NCBI GenBank assembly: GCA_963402885.1
Contig: OY727096.1
Span: 15,171,820-15,235,819 of the forward strand
Origin: Antedon bifida
Taxonomy: Eukaryota; Echinodermata; Crinoidea; Comatulida; Antedonidae
DNA: 64,000 bases
Reading direction: 5' to 3'
The notes under the pieces are model-generated. The model saw nothing but the letters and a program-made list of their open reading frames with translations. It did no database searches and was not told where the DNA came from. Shown one piece after another: positions 57,960 through 64,000 of this stretch. Position numbers and translations under genes: made by a program. The first letter of the stretch is position 1. Every line of letters starts with the position of its first letter.

Positions 57960-58720
57960 TTATCATAATAGATTAAAAGTTATAGAACACTCAATTATTT
58001 TTAAGTTTTTGGCAAAGTGAATTTTGTTAAATGACAATCCTAAATGGCTGGAAATGGTACTCTAGGACGTAAAATTCATGATAAATGACACCTCTAGTTG
58101 GCCGGAAATGTCACTCTAATAATAGTTCGCTCGCAATTGGCAAAACGATCGTAGTCTAACTAACACATTTGTGTTTAATGCTAACGTCAAGGGGTTCTCC
58201 CAAACCATAAAGATTTCCCCTGGCTAGGGCCTGAACAACATCGCTATGAGTGTAATTTGGGAATGGACCTGTTTGTATTGTTCTTTCTATTATTCTAATG
58301 TTCATTGTAAAAGTTCCCACCGCCGGTAAATTAAAGTTCGGAGTTTTTCAGTCAAGTTACACACTCCTTTGTAAACTACAGAAAAATAGCGTCATAGAAC
58401 CAGTTGGTACATGTAGGTTATTAAATCCACGTCTTAAAAGGGGATTCCCCACTTGTATATTAACAACGAACTATACGTCATTCCCCTGTCGTCGATTCCC
58501 AATTGTACACTACGGTACTCGCCGCGGGTCAAACTGTAGATGTAAAATGTCATCAGTGTTGTAGATTCTACAAAACTGAGAACATTTCACACAGATCAGT
58601 GTATAATTGATAAAAAGTTTCAGTATCGGAAACAATTTCGCGACCCATCAATTTTTTTCGTAACTCAATCATTGGGTCGCAACCCATAGGTTGCAAAACG
58701 GCGGTCTAGTTAGTACATAG
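57960..58720. other. Spacer between TRIM copies B and C
   Basis: Sequence not shared with the other TRIM units. An 88-codon plus frame (58298-58564) has no recognisable features. Confidence 0.3.
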
Positions 58721-59249
58721 ATACATGAAACATTCTTAAGAAATATAACATGTATTGCAGTTCCACTGTTTTAGTATTGTTTTATTGGATAACAATAATT
58801 TTTGTAAGGATACAATTATGAAGATGCATCTGAATAGAATTATTGTAAGAAACACTACAGTTACAAATAAATCTATGTTTAAAATATCTTATGTTTTGAA
58901 CTTGAAATACACAAACATTTGAAATTAAAATTAAGTTTTACATTTGAAAAGAAAGACAGTTATTATATAAAGTTGTTATCTGATGCAATAACATAACAAT
59001 GTAACTATATATCTATTTTCTCATCCTTACCTTTCATATCACTATTATATTGTACCAATATTACTTCATGGGAACTTTATTCAATCAATTAAACATAATA
59101 ATAACCATAGTTTTCTTATTGTACAATGATGACTTTTTTAGGCATACGTCTGTCATTTCCTTTGAAGTTACAATAATTCAATAAAATTATAAACCTAATT
59201 TCATTGTAAATAATTTTCTGAATGTACTTAATAATCACTTTATGTCTAA

Positions 59250-59387
59250 AGCTCTGTCTACACCATCAAACTTTATTTGACAACAAAATGTGATGTGCCC
59301 TGATTGGACATGATTATGTCATATCACTACCATATTTGGGCACATCACACTTTTTTTCAAAATAGTTTGATAGTGTAGACAGAGGTT
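59250..59387. mobile_element. MITE family 3
   Basis: TAAAGCTCTGTCTACACCAT to TTTGATAGTGTAGACAGAGG. Same family as 6363-6516 and 10832-10990. It lies in the 3' flank of TRIM copy C. Confidence 0.75.
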
Positions 59388-59613
59388 AAAGCAATGCAAT
59401 AACTCAGACCATTTGTTTTAATAACTAATCACACAGTAAATAAGTTATTAATAATTCAAAGTAAAGTTATATTTATCACTGAATTAGTAACTAAATTGAC
59501 TGTAATATTTATTTTTACAGTTTAATTATTTACAGTATTCAAATTGTATCAATGAATTACTTTGTAAAATGTTAACAATTATATTCATGTGAATTATTTA
59601 TTTGAGGACAACT

Positions 59614-61725
59614 TTAGTAGTTGAATATTTTAATGTTGCTATCACCATAATTAGCTACAGCAATTCTATGTGGATGATATGAAATGATACATAACTGGTC
59701 AGGATTATCAATTCCATCTTCTTCTTGATCAATTCTTTTGATAAAATGTCCATCACTGCTGAATAGTTGTAGTTTTTTGTGACTTGATACAATGATGTTA
59801 TCATCCTCATCAACTACAACTCCTTGTGGCTCCATCACATAACCATCTTCATTACCTCCATCGATGAGTGCTTTAAATGACTTGTCTTCATTATCATACA
59901 TTACAATTTGATTACATTCATAATCTGCTACAAGCACTTTCCCAGTTTTTGTAAGTGTTACATCAGAGTATCCATATTCTACTTCTTCTTTTGATCCTAT
60001 CTTCATCAGTTCCTTACCACTATTGATGTCAAACATAAACACACATTCAGTTTTCCATTCTGTGACATAAATAACATTTGTTGCCTCATCTATGTGAATA
60101 CCACGTGGATCATTCAATACATCCTCCCCAATGGATTTGATCAGATGACCATTCATATCACATATTTGAATGCAGTTTTCATCACTGAATGCTGTGTTGT
60201 TGTTATTCTTCATTCTGCACATTCTGTAAACTCCTACACCTTCTGGTAGTGTAATCTTGCTTATACATTCTCCTGATTGTTTGTACTTGTGAATTTCATT
60301 TGTATAAAATGAAACTAGCAAGCAATCGTCATATTTCACTACTCCTGGAGGCATCATGTCAACATTAAAATCATTTACCAGTCCTTTCTTCTCTATTTTG
60401 ATGTTAATTGGTGATTGTTTGATTGGTTTCCCATTGAAATACACATTTAATGTACAGATTCCTGGATTCTTACATATTCCTCTTATAACATACTCATTAC
60501 CTTCTTTAACAAGATCAATGTTGGTTTCTCCTGTTGCATGTGTCCATGTTGCTGTAAGTTGATTAGGACCAACTTGATCGGTTTTTCTTATTTTGGCAAC
60601 AATTTTTTCACCTTGGATGACATGTTTAGGAACCTTTACATTAATTTGAGTTACAATTCCAATGTCGTGTTGTTTTAACAAATCAATTTGATGTTTGTTT
60701 CCAAAGAAGTTAATTTGTCCATTGTCATTTTGTTTAATTTCTTCAGAATTATCCATTTGATCCTTCAGTGTGTTCAATGCAATCTCACTTGACATCATAG
60801 CAGTTGCTGGTTCACTCTTTAGTGACTGATTAAGGAAACCTACATTTGTATTTAGTTCAGCAGTGATTGCTCTTAATTTCTCCATTTCTACATCATTTTT
60901 TTTCTTTTCATTTTCATAAATTGTGTCAACTTTTTTTTTCATTTCATCTCCCTTTTTCTGGATTATTTGTTTCACTTTTTTAACTTGATTATTGATATCT
61001 TTAATACTTGTTTCTTTACTTTCTTTTAGTTTTTTAGCATTTGCTGTGAGTGCCTTGAGTCTATTTTCAAGTTTAGCTTTGTAGTGATGGGCTGCGGATT
61101 TCAGTTGTTGTGCATATCCATTAAAAGATGTGAATGCTTTTACAATTTCTATTGGTTTGTGATCTATTGCCGGATGTGTTATTATGGCACATTGCATGCA
61201 TATTGGTTCTTTACATTTTGTACAGTATAGCTCTAGTGTTTTGTTGTGAGAAGAACACAATGGTGGATTTAATGCTGCAAGTTGTTGTGGCGTCATTGAT
61301 TGCACTTCCTCTGCAGCAAGTAGTATATGACTTGCAGTTATTGGCAACATTTTGTGATACTTAGTACATGGGGAACACAAGTAATGTCTGCATTCTTTAC
61401 AGTAATGTATTGCCTGTTTTGTTGTTCCACAAACACATTTTATGTTATCTTTCTTCTGAAATTTGTCAATGTTTTCTAACATGTTGTTTAGAAAAGTATT
61501 TGGTGGAAGCTTCTTAAGCCCGCCATCTGGAATAGGATATGATTTGCAACAAATTGGACATGTTAGCTTGCCATTGTTTGTTTTTACCCAGTTCTTTAAA
61601 CATGACAAGCAAAAGCTATGTAGACATTGAAGACTTTTAGGATCTTGAAGCCTTTCCTGGCAAATGGAGCATACTAAGTCCTCATCTACATCTTGAAGAA
61701 ACTGATTTAATTTGCTTGTTGCCAT
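59614..61725 (-). CDS. TRIM2/3-like RING/B-box/filamin/NHL protein, copy C, intact
   Basis: 703 aa from the conserved MATSKLNQFL start at 61725; an upstream in-frame Met at 61812 lies before a likely 5' UTR acceptor (about 61738-61746) and was not chosen. RING C3HC4 (CSICQERLQDP to CPICCKSY, residues ~18-60), B-box 1 (~96-135), B-box 2 (CSSHNKTLELYCTKC, ~155-195), a Lys/Glu coiled coil (~205-330), filamin Ig repeat (~375-465; EYVIRGICKNPG), then a C-terminal NHL propeller (DFNVDMMPPGVVKYDDCL to the end; repeats of GVVVDEDDNIIVSS type). This order is that of TRIM2/TRIM3/TRIM71: probable E3 ubiquitin ligase, with the propeller as substrate- or RNA-binding surface. Single coding exon. Target unknown. 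Confidence 0.92.
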   Translation of the reverse strand: MATSKLNQFLQDVDEDLVCSICQERLQDPKSLQCLHSFCLSCLKNWVKTNNGKLTCPICCKSYPIPDGGLKKLPPNTFLNNMLENIDKFQKKDNIKCVCGTTKQAIHYCKECRHYLCSPCTKYHKMLPITASHILLAAEEVQSMTPQQLAALNPPLCSSHNKTLELYCTKCKEPICMQCAIITHPAIDHKPIEIVKAFTSFNGYAQQLKSAAHHYKAKLENRLKALTANAKKLKESKETSIKDINNQVKKVKQIIQKKGDEMKKKVDTIYENEKKKNDVEMEKLRAITAELNTNVGFLNQSLKSEPATAMMSSEIALNTLKDQMDNSEEIKQNDNGQINFFGNKHQIDLLKQHDIGIVTQINVKVPKHVIQGEKIVAKIRKTDQVGPNQLTATWTHATGETNIDLVKEGNEYVIRGICKNPGICTLNVYFNGKPIKQSPINIKIEKKGLVNDFNVDMMPPGVVKYDDCLLVSFYTNEIHKYKQSGECISKITLPEGVGVYRMCRMKNNNNTAFSDENCIQICDMNGHLIKSIGEDVLNDPRGIHIDEATNVIYVTEWKTECVFMFDINSGKELMKIGSKEEVEYGYSDVTLTKTGKVLVADYECNQIVMYDNEDKSFKALIDGGNEDGYVMEPQGVVVDEDDNIIVSSHKKLQLFSSDGHFIKRIDQEEDGIDNPDQLCIISYHPHRIAVANYGDSNIKIFNY

Positions 61726-62180
61726 ATTAATCAAATGTACTCTGTAACATAGTAAAACTAGTGTTATTATGTGGACGTTTGGTGTAATGGACTGTATGAC
61801 AATATTTAACATTAAGTTGTTTTGTTGAGATGAAACTGTAAGAATTACAGTAAATCTAGATCATTTAGTTTGTTTTTAGGGAGCACGACCAAAGTAAAGT
61901 ATGTCATGTTTATTCACTGCCCATATGTAGATATTCGGATATGTTCCCACTCTCCCTACCTAGTTTTGATGGTTTAGGTCCAGGTGACGACTAGCGACAA
62001 ATAGATTCACCAGACCTAGGCAGGAGGTCGTCGGTCATTGCAAATAAAAATCTCTCTATATATATGGTGGATGGTTGGTCATAAACTGTTCTTGTTAATG
62101 CAAACAAATTCAAACAAATGCCTTTACTTTTACAGTACTATAGAAACAAAATAGAAATGAAAAATGATATTAATTATTAC

Positions 62181-62340
62181 CTTCCTTGGAATTAATAACT
62201 AGACATGAACAGAAATTTATTGATTAACAAAATCCTACAGGTAGTTATACTTTAACGATAATCCTGTACACAACACCCAAGTGGGTTTTTCCATTCACCA
62301 CTACTTCCTGTCATGTGATCTGGCAAACGTACAACAACTC
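62181..62340 (-). promoter_or_regulatory. Putative 5' UTR exon/promoter of TRIM copy C
   Basis: Conserved block (TTCCAAGGAAG before a GTAATA donor at 62179-62180; CAAAATCCTACAGGTAG; CACTACTTCCTGTCATGTGA). Homologous to 50433-50560 and 57491-57640. It would splice to the acceptor just upstream of 61725. Confidence 0.5.
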
Positions 62341-62884
62341 TGTAATTGTCTTATAATAATAGTAATTAAACAATGTTGTAGGAATTTGATAAATAAATGT
62401 AAAATATCTTAAACATGTAAACAATTTATTATCTTTTCCAGCAATGAAACAAAAGTTGGTTGTAAATGTGACAAGATCATTTATATTAAGCTATTTGTAT
62501 AGTAATGAGTCTCATGATAATTTCAAAATCAGTGATGCAGAACACTGCACTTCTATGATATTCCGAATGTATTTCAAAACTGGTGATCCAAAAAAAAAAG
62601 GAAGCAATGTTTATATTGTTGTTATAATCTCCTGGATGTTATAATAGATTAAAAGTTATACACTCAACACTCAATTATTTTAAAGTAAATATATAAATCT
62701 TTTATTGTAAACATTCAAAATATTTGCTAATATTTTTATAATTTTTGGAAAACTAAATTTCATATTCCAGTGAGTGGATGATGGCCTTGACTTAATTATC
62801 AACCATATACTGTACATTGAATAACAATTATGACGTTCTTTTACCTTGTTTATCAAGAAAGTAAAAAATACAAATATTTTGATA

Positions 62885-63025
62885 CTTTTTCTTTAAGGTC
62901 TCCATACTTTATAAGGACTCCATACTTTTCTGTGAGGTCTCCATACTCTTTCTGTGAGGTCTCCATACTTTTTCTGTGATGTCTCCATACTTTTTCTGTG
63001 AGGTCTCCTTACTTTTTCTGTGAAC
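62885..63025 (+). repeat. 22-bp minisatellite, second locus
   Basis: Six or seven copies of TGAGGTCTCCATACTTTTTC-type units, the same unit as in the FLCN intron (41341-41822). It lies between the upstream region of copy C and the 3' flank of copy D. Confidence 0.85.
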
Positions 63026-63280
63026 ATATGAGGAATATTTCATCTTCTTATATTAGTAGAAGAGTACATTAGTGTGTTGGCAGAGATTAAGGCAATGCAA
63101 TAACTCAGACCATTTCTTTGTTTAACTAATCACACAGTAAATAAGTAAGTAAATAATTTTAAGTGAAGGTATATTTTATCACTGAAATAACTAAATTTAC
63201 TTTGTAATGATTCTTTTTACAGTATTCAAATTGTATCAATGTTAACAATTATATTGTGAATTATTTATTTGAGGACAACT

Positions 63281-64000
63281 TTAGTAGTTAAATATTTTAA
63301 TGTTGTTGCCATTGTCATTAGCTACAGCAATTCTACGTGGACGATATGAAATAATGCATAACTGCTCTGTATTATCCAGTCCATCTCCTACCTGATCAAT
63401 TCTTTTGATAAAATTTCCATCACTACTGAATAGTTGTAGTTTGTGTGCACTTGATACGATGATGTTATCATCCTCATCAACTACAACTCCACATGGCCTT
63501 TTCACCATACCATCTTCATTACCTCCATCAATGAGTGCTTTAAATAACTTGTCTTCATTATCATACATTACAATTTGATTACATTCATAATCTGCTACAA
63601 GCACTTTCCCAGTTTTTGTAAGTGTTACAGCAAAGTATCCATATTCTACTTCTTCTTTTGATCCTATCTTCATCAGTTCCTTACCACTATTGATGTCAAA
63701 CATAAACACACATTCAGTTTTCCATTCTGTGACATAAATAACATTTGTTGCCTCATCTATGTGAATACCACGTGGATCATTCAATACATCCTCCCCAATG
63801 GATTTGATCAGATGACCATTCATATCACATATTTTAATGCATTTATCATCACTGAATGCTATGTTGTTATTCTTCATTTTATACATTCTGAAAATTCTCA
63901 CATCTTCTGGTAGTGTAATCTTGCCTATGCATTCTCCTGATTGTTTGTACTTGTGAATTTCATTTGTGTAAAATGAAACCAGCAAGCAATCATCATCACA
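63281..64000 (-). CDS. TRIM2/3-like protein, copy D, C-terminal NHL part (runs off window)
   Basis: The minus frame is open from 64000 to the stop at 63281 and reads DDDCLLVSFYTNEIHKYKQS through GVVVDEDDNIIVSS to NNIKIFNY. It is the NHL propeller of a fourth TRIM unit. The frame continues past base 64000, so the RING to filamin part is outside. In this part there is no frameshift; the segment missing in copy A (CIKICDMNGH) is present. Confidence 0.9.
   Translation of the reverse strand, partial: CDDDCLLVSFYTNEIHKYKQSGECIGKITLPEDVRIFRMYKMKNNNIAFSDDKCIKICDMNGHLIKSIGEDVLNDPRGIHIDEATNVIYVTEWKTECVFMFDINSGKELMKIGSKEEVEYGYFAVTLTKTGKVLVADYECNQIVMYDNEDKLFKALIDGGNEDGMVKRPCGVVVDEDDNIIVSSAHKLQLFSSDGNFIKRIDQVGDGLDNTEQLCIISYRPRRIAVANDNGNNIKIFNY

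Noticed and set aside
61726-61812. Upstream in-frame Met extending TRIM copy C by 29 residues
   Set aside because: Copy A starts at MATSKLN and both have an acceptor-like AG just upstream; the extension is hydrophobic intron translation.

Overview
The window is eukaryotic nuclear DNA, visibly AT-rich. It has long multi-exon genes with GT-AG introns and many transposable-element remnants. Protein similarity to human orthologues, the frequent 'taggcct/aggcctag' simple sequence and the foldback-transposon load suggest an invertebrate deuterostome, most likely an echinoderm. The exact species cannot be told from the sequence.

Layout. (1) 532-18749, minus: TSC2 (tuberin). I could place 31 coding exons whose phases all join, giving 1,699 codons; the last exons of the RapGAP domain lie beyond base 1. 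Its introns hold TTAA-type MITEs, tRNA-derived SINE pieces and LINE tails. (2) 18807-22112: two foldback elements just upstream of the TSC2 start. (3) 23295-33923: an inverted duplication of two intronless CYP3A-like P450 genes (minus 23680-25227, plus 27291-28838), divergent around about 2 kb. The right copy is tail-to-tail with a complete nine-exon CCP110 gene (minus, 848 aa). The left copy is followed by a relic of the last CCP110 exon, so the duplicated block included the end of CCP110. (4) 34521-39605: two more foldback elements, one of them a 3 kb palindrome built from ~100-bp tandem repeats, and half of another. (5) 40167-41339, plus: the first two coding exons of FLCN (folliculin). The rest is not found in the remaining 22 kb, so this is either a huge intron or a broken gene. 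(6) 41341-64000: a minus-strand tandem array of TRIM2/3-like RING/B-box/filamin/NHL genes: one frameshifted copy, one internally deleted relic, one intact copy and one cut by the window end. The array is interrupted by a 4.26 kb Helitron-like insertion, a 0.9 kb foldback element, a 3.1 kb array of ~60-bp repeats (itself hit by two MITEs) and a LINE nested in a SINE.

Together: TSC2 (Rheb GAP) and FLCN (Rag GTPase regulator) both control mTORC1 at the lysosome and lie about 21 kb apart. CCP110 caps centrioles and restrains ciliogenesis. The P450s are ER monooxygenases and the TRIMs are probable E3 ligases. I see no new enzymatic system. The most novel content is the set of foldback elements that share one architecture (arms made of short tandem repeats, 7-9 bp target duplications), and several insertions whose pre-insertion sites can be read within the same window.
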